DNA of 20,902 nucleotides from UMGS1474 sp050946775 (GTDB lineage Bacteria > Bacillota > Clostridia > Oscillospirales > Acutalibacteraceae). The notes beneath the pieces are model-generated. The model made no database searches, was not told the DNA's origin, and saw only the letters and a list, made by a program, of their open reading frames with translations. How positions within the stretch are numbered: position 1 is the first letter of the stretch; each line of letters starts with the position of its first letter. Position numbers and translations under genes: made by a program. Positions 1 to 7,263 of the stretch are shown here, piece after piece. Location: contig JBMNVL010000023.1 in assembly GCA_050946775.1 (NCBI GenBank), positions 1-20,902 on the forward strand, given 5' to 3'.

Positions 1-495
1 GTTGAGATCGCAGGACACCGTTACCCCGTGGGCTTTGGCGGCTTTGCAGGCCTCCAGCGTGATGGCGGCCGCTTTGTCGCTGATGGCGGGAGTGATGCCG
101 GTGAAATGGAACCACTCGGCGCCGGTGAAGATATCGTCCCAATCGAAATCGGCGACGTCAGCCTCGGCGATGGCCGAGCCGGCGCGGTCGTACACCACCT
201 TGGAGGGACGCTGGGACGCGCCCTTTTCGCAGTAGTAGATCCCCAGCCGGTCGCCGCCCTCGGCGATGCGGGAGGTATCGACGCCCCAACGGGCCAGTTC
301 GCCCTTGCAGGCGCGGCCCAGATCGTTTTTGGGCAGCTTGGTCACAAACCGCGCCGGCACGCCGTAGCCCGCCAGCGACACCGCGACGTTGGCCTCGCCG
401 CCGCCGAAGGTGACGTCGAGGGATTTTGCCTGGGTCAGCCGCTGATAGCCGGGAGGCGACAGGCGCAGCATAATTTCTCCAAATGTAACGACCAT
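1..495 (-). CDS. kdgK: 2-keto-3-deoxygluconate kinase, PfkB family (C-terminus outside window)
   Basis: Phosphorylates 2-keto-3-deoxygluconate (KDG) to KDPG in the cytoplasm, the step before the KDPG aldolase encoded just upstream. Only the first 165 residues are present; the frame runs off the window edge. The N-terminus reads MVVTFGEIMLRLSPPG, followed by the PfkB glycine motif GGGEANVA at residues 31-38 and a GITPAI stretch typical of ribokinase-fold sugar kinases. The ATG at 495 is chosen because GAGGTG lies 8 nt upstream (504-509). It is the last gene of the minus-strand hexuronate cluster but is separated from eda by about 400 bp of repeats, with no convincing promoter directly upstream, so read-through from eda is plausible. 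The assignment to KDG rather than another sugar rests on sequence feel plus the uxuA-SDR-eda context. Confidence 0.88.
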   Translation of the reverse strand, partial: MVVTFGEIMLRLSPPGYQRLTQAKSLDVTFGGGEANVAVSLAGYGVPARFVTKLPKNDLGRACKGELARWGVDTSRIAEGGDRLGIYYCEKGASQRPSKVVYDRAGSAIAEADVADFDWDDIFTGAEWFHFTGITPAISDKAAAITLEACKAAKAHGVTVSCDLN

Positions 496-510
496 GATTG
501 ATACACCTCG

Positions 511-548
511 TTTTAGATTTTAGATAGTAGACGTTAGACGTTAGATAT
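511..548. repeat. Short degenerate TTAGA-type tandem repeat
   Basis: Directly upstream of kdgK the sequence is a run of TTAGA/TAGAC units (for example GTTAGACGTTAGAT near 533-546). It contains no coding frame. It marks the start of the 401 bp non-coding stretch 496-896, which is made of several unrelated small repeats. Confidence 0.6.
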
Positions 549-591
549 TCCATAAACCCTTGCAGGCTGCACCGTGCCGGTTTACGCGACT

Positions 592-668
592 AAGATCCTT
601 CGCTTCGCTCAGGATGACAACGCCATTAGATAAAGCGTCATTCTGAGGGCAATAGCCCGAAGAATCTT
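592..668. repeat. Imperfect inverted repeat, dispersed-repeat type
   Basis: The arm at 592-622 contains CTTCGCTTCGCTCAGGATGA. The arm at 636-668 is its imperfect reverse complement (CGTCATTCTGAGGG then CCCGAAGAATCTT), with a 13 nt loop. From general knowledge, sequences of the type CTTCGC..CTCAGRATGACA recur as intergenic repeats in many Clostridia. Family membership here is by eye only. No protein is encoded. Confidence 0.6.
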
Positions 669-684
669 TATAGGGTTATCCTGC

Positions 685-751
685 GGGAGGGGAAACCCCT
701 CCCCTGCGACGCTGTAACGTCATCTGCACAGCGGGCGGATGATATCCGCCC
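685..751. repeat. Two perfect palindromes in the eda-kdgK gap
   Basis: GGGAGGGG-AAA-CCCCTCCC occupies 685-703, and GGGCGGAT-GAT-ATCCGCCC occupies 733-751. Each has 8 bp perfect arms and a 3 nt loop. Neither is followed by a clear T-run on the minus strand, so they look like parts of a repeat cluster rather than ordinary terminators. Confidence 0.6.
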
Positions 752-760
752 CTACAGGCG

Positions 761-890
761 TCCAACACAGCGGGACGGGACAAGCGCGTTTCGATCGACT
801 TTGAGCGATTTTTTCGTCCCGCAAGGCGGATACCCGCCGAAAGGCATTTCGCCTTTCAAGGGAATCCAACACAGCGGGGCGGGAAAAGCG
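761..890. repeat. 26 bp direct repeat pair (761-786 and 865-890)
   Basis: TCCAACACAGCGGG..CGGGA..AAGCG occurs at 761-786 and again at 865-890 with 24 of 26 identical bases, 104 bp apart. Between the copies are small hairpins, for example GAAAGGC/GCCTTTC at 839-857. The second copy ends just 3' of the eda stop codon. Confidence 0.65.
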
Positions 891-896
891 CCAAAG

Positions 897-1517
897 TCAT
901 GCCCTTGCCTGCCGGATGTTTTTCATAAACGCCTCGGCGTTGGCCTTGACGTCGCCCTTGAGCAGACTGCTGCCGGCGCCGACGGCGACCGCGCCGGCTT
1001 TGATCCAGTCGGCGACGTTGTCGACGGTGACACCGCCGGTGGGCATCACCCGGGCGTAAGGCAGCGGGCCTTTGATCGCCTTGATGAAGGTCGGGCCGAA
1101 CAGTTCGCCGGGGAACAATTTCAGCACGTCGGTGCCCGCTTCCATGGCGGTGATCGCCTCGGTAACGGTCAGGATGCCCTGCATCACCGCCTTGCGATAG
1201 CGGTTGCAAAGCTTGACCACCTCGGGATTGAAGTGGGGCGAAACGATGAATTCGGCGCCCGACAGGATGGCGATGCGGGCGGTCTCGCTGTCCAGCACGG
1301 TGCCGGCGCCCAGAATGATCTGATCACCGTATTTACGGGCCAGATCCTCCACCACCCGGTGGGCAAAGGGAACGGTAAAGGTCAGCTCGATGGCCTTGAT
1401 GCCGCCGGCGATGCAGTTTTCCACCACCGCCATCGCCTGCTCGGTGGTCTCCCCCCGGACGACGGCAACCATGGCGCTGTCTTCGATCTGCTGCAGCACT
1501 TGTTCTTTGGTTCTCAT
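897..1517 (-). CDS. eda: KDPG / KHG aldolase
   Basis: Class I aldolase cleaving 2-keto-3-deoxy-6-phosphogluconate into pyruvate and glyceraldehyde-3-phosphate, the last step of the hexuronate route. The 206-residue length is normal for the family. Visible family features: VVRG with R21, AIELTF with E44 (general acid/base), GAGTVL at 70-75, the Schiff-base lysine K133 in VLKLFPGE, the PTGGV phosphate-binding loop at 159-163, and a C-terminal VGAGSSL. The start ATG at 1517 is preceded by AAGGAGG about 10 nt upstream. It follows the SDR gene by 25 nt and is clearly in the same transcription unit. Confidence 0.96.
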   Translation of the reverse strand: MRTKEQVLQQIEDSAMVAVVRGETTEQAMAVVENCIAGGIKAIELTFTVPFAHRVVEDLARKYGDQIILGAGTVLDSETARIAILSGAEFIVSPHFNPEVVKLCNRYRKAVMQGILTVTEAITAMEAGTDVLKLFPGELFGPTFIKAIKGPLPYARVMPTGGVTVDNVADWIKAGAVAVGAGSSLLKGDVKANAEAFMKNIRQARA

Positions 1518-1542
1518 ATCTGATGATCCTCCTTGATGACGT

Positions 1543-2367
1543 TTACACGCCGGAATAGGCGGAGAAACCGCCGTCCACCGGCACCACGACGCCGGTGACG
1601 AAGCCCGACGCCTTGTCGTCGGTCAGCCACAGCAGGGTGCCTTCCAGCTCCTCGGCTTCGCCGAAGCGGCCCATCGGAGTGGCCCGCAGGATCTTTTCGG
1701 TGCGGGGCGTGGGGTTGCCGTTGTCGTCAAACAGCAAAGCGCGGTTTTGGTTGGTGACGAAAAAGCCGGGGGCGATGGCGTTGACCCGGATCCCCTGACC
1801 GGCGAAATGCACCGCCAGCCACTGGGTGAAGTTGGACACCGCCGCCTTGGCGGAGCTGTAAGCCGGGATCTTGGTCAGGGGACGAAAAGCGTTCATCGAC
1901 GATACGTTGAGGATGCAGCAGCCGCTTTCGCCCAGCATATCCCGCGCGAACACCTGGGTGGGCAGCAGGGTGCCCATCAGGTTGAGATCGAACACGAAGT
2001 TAAAGCCCGCCTTGTCGAGATTGAAGAAGGTGGCGATATCCGTCGCGTCGGCGTCGCCTTCCTCGTACACCTCGTGGGCGGTGGTGCATTTGGGGCTGTT
2101 GCCGCCGGCACCGTTGATGAGGATCCGGCATTTGCCGAAATCCCGCAGCACCTGCTCGTGCACCTGCTCCAGACACGCTTTATCCAGCACGTTGGCTTTG
2201 TAGCCCTTGGCCACGCCGCCTTCGGCCACGATGGCGGCGGCCGCCGCCTTGGCGGCGTCCTCGTTGAGATCCAGCAGGGCGATTTTGTGCCCCTGTCTGG
2301 CCAGCGATTTGGCAAACCCGGAGCAGAGCACGCCGCCCGCGCCGGTGATAACGACCGTTTTGCTCAT
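1543..2367 (-). CDS. uxuB: SDR oxidoreductase, probable D-mannonate (fructuronate) reductase
   Basis: Short-chain dehydrogenase of 274 residues. The cofactor loop is TGAGGVLCSG (from residue 8), followed by an acidic D33 at the end of beta-2 (suggesting NAD preference), NGAGG at 85-89, SS at 156-157, and the catalytic pair Y170/K174 in YSSAK. A longer-than-usual segment at about 91-125 (NSPKCTTAHEVYEEGD onward) resembles that of Firmicutes SDR-type mannonate oxidoreductases (UxuB/YjmF type), which interconvert D-fructuronate and D-mannonate. It sits between uxuA and eda, 12 nt after the uxuA stop, and its SD AGGAGG overlaps that stop codon, so translation is probably coupled. The SDR fold is certain. 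The substrate is inferred from context. Confidence 0.85.
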   Translation of the reverse strand: MSKTVVITGAGGVLCSGFAKSLARQGHKIALLDLNEDAAKAAAAAIVAEGGVAKGYKANVLDKACLEQVHEQVLRDFGKCRILINGAGGNSPKCTTAHEVYEEGDADATDIATFFNLDKAGFNFVFDLNLMGTLLPTQVFARDMLGESGCCILNVSSMNAFRPLTKIPAYSSAKAAVSNFTQWLAVHFAGQGIRVNAIAPGFFVTNQNRALLFDDNGNPTPRTEKILRATPMGRFGEAEELEGTLLWLTDDKASGFVTGVVVPVDGGFSAYSGV

Positions 2368-2379
2368 GGTAGTTCCTCC

Positions 2380-3423
2380 TTACGCTTTGTGGGCGCGGTC
2401 GACCGCTTCCCACAGTCCGGCAATATACGTGGCGCCCAGCGCCCGGTCATACAACCCGTAGCCGTACCGCCCCGTCTCGCCCCAGATCATCCGCCCATGG
2501 TCGGGACGGACGTAGCCGTCAAACCCGCCCTCATACAGGGCGTTAACGATGGCGTACATATCCAGCGACCCGCAAGAGGTGGGATGTCCCGTCTCCTCGA
2601 AGTCCTTGGGACCGGTCCAGCGGATGTTGCGCAGATGGACGAAATGGATCCGGTCGGCGAATTTGCGGGCCATCCGGGGCAGATCGTTGTCCTGTCCGGC
2701 GCCCAGCGAGCCGGTGCAGAAGGTCAGCCCGTTGGCGGGGCTGTCCACCAGCTTCAAAAACCGCTCGAGATTGGCTTCGTTCGTGATGATGCGGGGCAGG
2801 CCGAACAGTCCCCATGGCGGATCGTCGGGATGGATGGCCATCTTGACGCCGCTCTCCTCGGCGACCGGGATGACCGCCTCCAGGAAGGTCTGCAGATTTT
2901 TCCACAGGGCTTCCTCGTCGATCGTCTCGTACTGCCCCAGCAGCGCTTTGAGCCCCTCTTTGGTGTAGCTTTCGTCCCAGCCGGGCAGCGACAGCTCGCT
3001 TTGCAGCGGGTTCATCGCCAGCACGGTGGCGTCGTCGTACGCCAGGGAGTTGGAACCGTCGGCGTTTTGACGGGTCAGTTCGCTGCGCAGCCAGTCGAAG
3101 ACCGGCATAAAGTTGTAGCAGATCACCTTGACCCCGGCTTTGCCCAGCCGGCGGACGTTTTCGCAATAGTTGGCGATCAGCGCCGGGGCTTTGTCGGTGC
3201 CCAACTTGATGTCCTCCGGCACCGGGACGCTTTCCACCACCTCGAACTCCAGCCCGGCCGCCTGGGCCTTGGCCTTGATCGCGGCGATGCTGTCCTCGCT
3301 CCAGACGCCGCCCGGCGCCACGTCGTACACCGCCGAGACGATGCCGGTCATGGTCGGGATCTGACGGATCTTTTCGAGGGTGACGGGGTCCGAATCCCCG
3401 TACCAGCGAAAGGTCAACTTCAT
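2380..3423 (-). CDS. uxuA: Mannonate dehydratase
   Basis: Dehydrates D-mannonate to 2-keto-3-deoxygluconate in the hexuronate pathway. TIM-barrel, metal-dependent protein of 347 residues. Visible family marks: N-terminal MKLTFRWYGDSDPV, HPDDPP with H198, TFCTGSLGA with C236, VHLRN with H263, and RPDHGR with D308; these His/Cys/Asp residues are the known metal ligands of UxuA. The start is ATG 3423 because AGGAGG (3431-3436) lies 7 nt upstream; an upstream in-frame ATG at 3444 lacks an SD and would add a non-conserved METGGKE. It is the first gene of the minus-strand operon and has its own promoter at 3462-3490. Confidence 0.95.
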   Translation of the reverse strand: MKLTFRWYGDSDPVTLEKIRQIPTMTGIVSAVYDVAPGGVWSEDSIAAIKAKAQAAGLEFEVVESVPVPEDIKLGTDKAPALIANYCENVRRLGKAGVKVICYNFMPVFDWLRSELTRQNADGSNSLAYDDATVLAMNPLQSELSLPGWDESYTKEGLKALLGQYETIDEEALWKNLQTFLEAVIPVAEESGVKMAIHPDDPPWGLFGLPRIITNEANLERFLKLVDSPANGLTFCTGSLGAGQDNDLPRMARKFADRIHFVHLRNIRWTGPKDFEETGHPTSCGSLDMYAIVNALYEGGFDGYVRPDHGRMIWGETGRYGYGLYDRALGATYIAGLWEAVDRAHKA

Positions 3424-3461
3424 TTCTTTTCCTCCTGTTTCCAAATTCTTTGCTATTGTAT

Positions 3462-3490
3462 ACTATACCGCGAAACCGCTCCGCCGTCAA
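3462..3490 (-). promoter_or_regulatory. Promoter of the uxuA operon
   Basis: On the minus strand, TTGACG (3490-3485) is followed after exactly 17 nt by TATAGT (3467-3462), a near-consensus sigma-A promoter about 40 nt upstream of the uxuA start. It is divergent from the coaX promoter. Confidence 0.75.
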
Positions 3491-3492
3491 GG

Positions 3493-3521
3493 GTGAAAAA
3501 CCGGAAAAAAGCCTTTTTCAC
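3493..3521. promoter_or_regulatory. Inverted repeat between divergent promoters, possible operator
   Basis: GTGAAAAA (3493-3500) and TTTTTCAC (3514-3521) form an 8 bp perfect inverted repeat with a 13 nt spacer. It lies exactly between the -35 boxes of the uxuA promoter (3485-3490) and the coaX promoter (3525-3530). The position suits a repressor or activator site for the sugar-acid operon. No regulator gene for it is visible in the window. Confidence 0.4.
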
Positions 3522-3524
3522 GGG

Positions 3525-3553
3525 TTGCCAGAACCGGGATCCTGTGGTATACT
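3525..3553 (+). promoter_or_regulatory. Promoter of coaX
   Basis: TTGCCA (3525-3530), a 17 nt spacer, then TATACT (3548-3553). The predicted transcript would start near 3560, giving a leader of about 25 nt that includes the GGAAAGGA SD at 3571-3578. Confidence 0.75.
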
Positions 3554-3587
3554 GGTGGGTGGAATTCACCGGAAAGGACGGATGGCT

Positions 3588-4352
3588 ATGCTGCTGGCAT
3601 TGGACGTGGGCAACACCAACATCACCCTGGGCGTTTTTGAGGACGACCGGCTGCTGCTGGAATCCCGCATTGCCACCGACCACCAAAAAACCGGTGACCA
3701 ATACGCCGTGGAGCTGCTGGATATTCTGCGGCTGTACGACGTGAACGCCGCGAAAATCGACGGCGCCATTATCTGTTCGGTGGTACCGCCGCTGGACAAG
3801 GAGCTGCGCCGGGCGGTCAAGCTGGTGACCGGGCAAACGGCGCTGATGGTCGGCCCGGGGATCAAAACCGGCGTCAACGTGCGCATCGACGATCCCGCTC
3901 AGCTGGGTCCCGATCTGCTGGTGGGCGCCGTGGCGGCCATCGCCCTGTACGGCGCGCCCTGCATCGTGTGGGATCTGGGCACCGCCACCACCCTGTCGGC
4001 GGTCAACGCCAAAGGAGAGTTTTGCGGCGGCGCCATCATGCCGGGGGTCGTCACCTCGTTTGAATCGCTGACCAGCCGCGCCGCGCTTCTTCCCCGCATC
4101 CGGCTGGAAGCCCCGGCGCGCGCCATCGGCACCAATTCCAACGATTCCATGCAGTCGGGCGCCGTCTTCGGCACCGCCGCCATGATCGACGGGATGTGCG
4201 AGAGAGCGCTGGAGGAAATGGGGACCGACGCCGTGATCGTCGCCACCGGCGGACTGGGACGGGAGATCATTCCCCACTGCAAGCACAAGATCATCTACAA
4301 CGACAACCTGCTGATGGAAGGGCTTCGGCTGATTTACAACAAAAATCACTGA
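3588..4352 (+). CDS. coaX: Type III pantothenate kinase
   Basis: Phosphorylates pantothenate, the first step of coenzyme A synthesis. ASKHA-fold enzyme of 254 residues, the usual CoaX length. Motifs: DVGNTN (6-11, ATP phosphate loop), QLGPD with the expected catalytic D109, WDLGTATT (128-135), GGAIMPGV (147-154) and TNSNDSMQSG (182-191). The residue after D109 is L rather than the frequent R; I recall similar GxDL forms in other Clostridia. ATG 3588 is preferred over ATG 3582 because the SD GGAAAGGA ends 9 nt before 3588 but only 3 nt before 3582, and homologues usually begin MLLALDVGNTN-like. It is followed 148 nt later by an ECF S component, which supports a vitamin-to-cofactor unit. Confidence 0.95.
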   Translation: MLLALDVGNTNITLGVFEDDRLLLESRIATDHQKTGDQYAVELLDILRLYDVNAAKIDGAIICSVVPPLDKELRRAVKLVTGQTALMVGPGIKTGVNVRIDDPAQLGPDLLVGAVAAIALYGAPCIVWDLGTATTLSAVNAKGEFCGGAIMPGVVTSFESLTSRAALLPRIRLEAPARAIGTNSNDSMQSGAVFGTAAMIDGMCERALEEMGTDAVIVATGGLGREIIPHCKHKIIYNDNLLMEGLRLIYNKNH

Positions 4353-4358
4353 CAACTC

Positions 4359-4438
4359 CATTTTGCCTTTCGTGAACCGTCCGCCGGGCAGCCATGCGGC
4401 GCGCGAGCGAGAAAGACGGATGACCGGGCGGCAAAATG
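4359..4438 (+). promoter_or_regulatory. Structured intergenic region between coaX and the ECF gene
   Basis: CATTTTGCC (4359-4367) pairs perfectly with GGCAAAATG (4430-4438). Inside it, CCGTC (4377-4381) pairs with GACGG (4415-4419), and a further CGCCG/CGGCG stem is possible. The result is a long extended hairpin in the leader of the transporter gene. It has no T-run, so it is not an intrinsic terminator. It could be a leader RNA, an mRNA-processing structure or a small repeat remnant. I do not recognise a known riboswitch class. Confidence 0.4.
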
Positions 4439-4500
4439 TGGATATAGATACCCTATTACGCGCTGTATCCGTATGGAACGGCAGCAAGGAGGTCATTTTT

Positions 4501-5091
4501 ATGTCACAGGCAAAATCCTTTTCCCGGGTGCAATTGGTCACGATGGGCGCCATTTTGACGGCACTGGTCGTGGTGCTGCAATTGCTGGGAAGCTTTATCC
4601 GTTTCGGCCCGTTTTCCATCTCGCTGGTGCTGATCCCCATCGTGGTGGGCGCCGCGATCTGCGGTCCGTGGATCGGCGGCTGGCTGGGACTGGTCTTCGG
4701 CGTTACGGTGCTGGTCAGCGGCGACGCGGCCCTCTTTTTGGGGGTCAGCATCCCCGGCACGATCGCCACGGTGGTGCTCAAGGGCGTTTTGTGCGGCCTG
4801 GCAGCGGGTTTTGTTTACCGCTGGCTGTCCCGGTTCAACCAGTATCTGGCGGTGATTGCCGCCGCCATCGTCTGCCCCATCGTCAATACCGGCGTGTTTT
4901 TGCTGGGCTGCTGGCTGTTCTTTATGCCGCTGATCGGCGAATGGGCGGCCGGCGCGGGATTCGGTCAGGACGCCGTGGGATATATGTTCCTCGGTCTGGT
5001 CGGCGCCAACTTTTTGTTTGAACTGGGCTTCAACATTATCCTCAGTCCCATCGTGGTGCGGCTGTTGAGTATTTTCAAGAAAACCCGCTGA
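4501..5091 (+). CDS. ECF transporter S component, probably for pantothenate
   Basis: Integral membrane protein of 196 residues with about six hydrophobic segments, among them QLVTMGAILTALVVVLQLLG near the N-terminus, a glycine-rich GGWLGLVFGVTVLVSG segment, and a hydrophobic C-terminal stretch ending FELGFNIILSPIVVRLL. The size and the early A-I-L-T-A motif fit substrate-specific (S) components of energy-coupling factor vitamin importers, which pair with separately encoded EcfT and EcfA. No energizing genes are nearby, as is usual for group II ECF systems. Placement right after coaX suggests pantothenate as substrate; that is inference. ATG 4501 has AAGGAGGT 7 nt upstream. The longer frame opening upstream would encode a non-hydrophobic, SD-less extension. 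Confidence 0.82.
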   Translation: MSQAKSFSRVQLVTMGAILTALVVVLQLLGSFIRFGPFSISLVLIPIVVGAAICGPWIGGWLGLVFGVTVLVSGDAALFLGVSIPGTIATVVLKGVLCGLAAGFVYRWLSRFNQYLAVIAAAIVCPIVNTGVFLLGCWLFFMPLIGEWAAGAGFGQDAVGYMFLGLVGANFLFELGFNIILSPIVVRLLSIFKKTR

Positions 5092-5103
5092 TCCAAACAG
5101 TTC

Positions 5104-5138
5104 GCCCCGCGCTCTTTCGGGAACGCGGGGCTTTTTTT
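5104..5138 (+). terminator. Intrinsic terminator after the coaX-ECF unit
   Basis: GCCCCGCG (5104-5111) and CGCGGGGC (5124-5131) form an 8 bp GC stem with a 12 nt loop, followed by seven T (5132-5138). The next gene's SD, AAGGAGG, starts immediately after at 5139. Confidence 0.9.
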
Positions 5139-5153
5139 AAGGAGGCAGTTTTC

Positions 5154-7145
5154 ATGAAGCGACTGCTGTGTATCCTGCTTGCCGTTTGTCTGGCGGTGTG
5201 TGCGGCGTCCTGCACCCAGGCGACCCCGCCGTCGCCGGGGAATACCGCCACAACGCAAACGCAGCCCGCCCATTTCGCTCTGCCGCAGGCGGTGGTGGAG
5301 CTGACGGAATGCCGGCTTGACGGCTTCGTTTCGGTGATGGAGGCGGCCGGCAACGGCCACATCGCGCTGCAATGCGAGGCGGGTCTGGACGAAAACGATC
5401 TCACCCGGCCGGGCGCTGTTGCCGCCGTCTCGGTCGTTGACGTCCCCGAAAAAAAAGCAATCGCCACATTGTCCATTTCCAGCGGGATGCAGGAGCTGAT
5501 CGGCGCTCGCGCCGACGGGCGGATCGTGATCCGCAATTACGAAAAGGACACCATCGACGTATATAAGGACGACACGGTAGAGCGGTCGCTTCCCATAAGC
5601 GAAGAAGCGACGGGCGCCTTTTTCCGCTATCTGCCCGCCGGCGACGCTTTGTACGCCGTCGACGAGGAGCGGCTGCTGCGCCTTTCGCCGGACGACGGCG
5701 CTCTTTCCACGGCGGCGACCCTGCCGGGATACGGGGTGAGCATCCACGAGTACGATCCCGTCAGCCGCCGGATCGTCTTTGTGGAGGACGACGACAATCT
5801 GACCAGCGGCATCCGCTGGAGCGTGTATGACAACAGCACAAACAGCGTTCTTGTCGGCGAAACGGCCCACGAGTTCTCCTCCTTAACCTTTTCCGCCGGG
5901 CGGGTGCTGGAGCGTTTCTCCTCTTTGGCGGTCACACAGGACGGCGAAGACTCGCCGCAGATTCTGGTGGTCTACGGCAACGACGGCGTTCGCCAGCACG
6001 CCTGGCAGTTGACCCCCAACGCTGTTCTGCACAGTGCGCCGCAGAGCGGTTACGCCATGATCGTTTTCTTCGACTTTTCCAACGAGGGTGAGCGCACGCA
6101 CGCCGAGGCGCGGTTTGTCGATTTGGCAAACGGGCGATGGGCGGCGCTGCCGACCGCCGGCAATTGCACCGACGTGCGCACGGTCTATCTGCCCGAGTGC
6201 GGCTATTGGGCCGTGGCGCTGACGGAAGGGATCGGGCAGGGATCCGTCACCCGGCTGATGGCGGTGGATCCGGCGCAGCTGACCTTTGCCGGCACCCTGC
6301 CGGACGCGCAGGCGATCCTGACTCCCGACACGGCGCTGGCGGATTATTTCCAACCCGCCCGAAAATTGGCCGACGAGATCGAGCGGGAGTTTTCGGTACA
6401 GATCCTGCTAGGCAACGAGTGCATGGCCACGCGGGACGACGGCACCTTCCATTTTGTCTCCACTCAGGAGGATGACGATTACGAGATGACCGACGCCGAA
6501 CGCGCCGAGGAACAGGAGAACGCTCTGCGCACCCTGCGAAGCGAGCTGGAGCACTATCCCAAGGGTTTCTTCAAGAAATTCAAGATGGCGGACGGTCGGG
6601 GCGGTCTGCGGTTTTTGTATCTGCGGGATCTGCCCAACGACACCTACGACTCCTTTACCGCCGGGGGCGTCACCTACGCCTGCGGATTGTGCCAGCACGT
6701 CGCCCTTAAGATCAGCGACGCCTCGGCGCCCACCATCCACCACGAGATCTGGCACGCCGTCGAGGGGCGTATTCAGCAGGAGGGCTGCCATGAGACCTAC
6801 CTGTCGGATGATCAGTGGGCAACCTTCAACCCCGAAGGGTTCAGCTACGTTAACGACCTCGACAGCTACATCGACGAACAATACGAAAGCTATTTCCTCG
6901 GCGCCGGAGACGATCCGTATTTCATCTACAACTACTCCACCGTCAACGAGCGGGAGGATCGCGCCACCCTGGTTGAGGCGGTGATGGAGCGCAACGATCC
7001 CGATTTCATCTCCTTTGTCGACGGGGATTACACCGACGGCTACGACTGGGTCAGCCGATATCCCCATCTCAAGGCCAAACTCGATCAACTCGGCAAGGCC
7101 ACAAAGGCGGTCTTCGGCTGCGAATACTGGAAACCGGCCGCATAA
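5154..7145 (+). CDS. Lipoprotein with C-terminal HEIWH putative zinc metallopeptidase domain
   Basis: Predicted exported lipoprotein of 663 residues. A signal peptide (MKRLLCILLAVCLAVCAASC) ends in a lipobox with lipid-anchored C20, followed by a Thr/Pro/Gln-rich linker to about residue 40. Residues ~45-390 are rich in short beta-type blocks such as LYAVDEERLLRLSPDDG, suggesting a beta-propeller-like region. The C-terminal ~270 residues contain HEIWH (530-534), an HExxH zinc-binding motif, with a candidate third ligand in NEREDRA (E599 or E601). I do not recognise a named family. ATG 5154 has AAGGAGG 8 nt upstream, but that SD touches the preceding terminator, and no promoter is evident between them. 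Likely surface-attached; the substrate is unknown. Confidence 0.8.
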   Translation: MKRLLCILLAVCLAVCAASCTQATPPSPGNTATTQTQPAHFALPQAVVELTECRLDGFVSVMEAAGNGHIALQCEAGLDENDLTRPGAVAAVSVVDVPEKKAIATLSISSGMQELIGARADGRIVIRNYEKDTIDVYKDDTVERSLPISEEATGAFFRYLPAGDALYAVDEERLLRLSPDDGALSTAATLPGYGVSIHEYDPVSRRIVFVEDDDNLTSGIRWSVYDNSTNSVLVGETAHEFSSLTFSAGRVLERFSSLAVTQDGEDSPQILVVYGNDGVRQHAWQLTPNAVLHSAPQSGYAMIVFFDFSNEGERTHAEARFVDLANGRWAALPTAGNCTDVRTVYLPECGYWAVALTEGIGQGSVTRLMAVDPAQLTFAGTLPDAQAILTPDTALADYFQPARKLADEIEREFSVQILLGNECMATRDDGTFHFVSTQEDDDYEMTDAERAEEQENALRTLRSELEHYPKGFFKKFKMADGRGGLRFLYLRDLPNDTYDSFTAGGVTYACGLCQHVALKISDASAPTIHHEIWHAVEGRIQQEGCHETYLSDDQWATFNPEGFSYVNDLDSYIDEQYESYFLGAGDDPYFIYNYSTVNEREDRATLVEAVMERNDPDFISFVDGDYTDGYDWVSRYPHLKAKLDQLGKATKAVFGCEYWKPAA

Positions 7146-7263
7146 CCGGCCTCATCGTTTTCTCTGAACGGAATCCGCGCAATCTGAAGAGAATCTGATG
7201 AAAAAGGTTACGTATTCCCCTTGCGTTTGGATATGACCCACGAAAAAACAAAGCGGGTATCTG

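Noticed and set aside
3424..3444. Upstream ATG as the uxuA start
   Set aside because: AGGAGG is placed 7 nt from ATG 3423 and not upstream of 3444, and the extra residues do not resemble UxuA N-termini.
1747..3744. A 665-codon open frame on the plus strand opposite the SDR gene and uxuA
   Set aside because: It is antisense to two clearly recognised enzymes, has low-complexity Arg/Gly/His-rich composition, and has no SD or family motif. Long antisense frames are expected at this GC content.
7146..7263. Terminator or small gene after the metallopeptidase
   Set aside because: The 118 bp show no T-tailed stem and no SD-preceded frame; only a short repeat of ACCGGCC around the stop codon.
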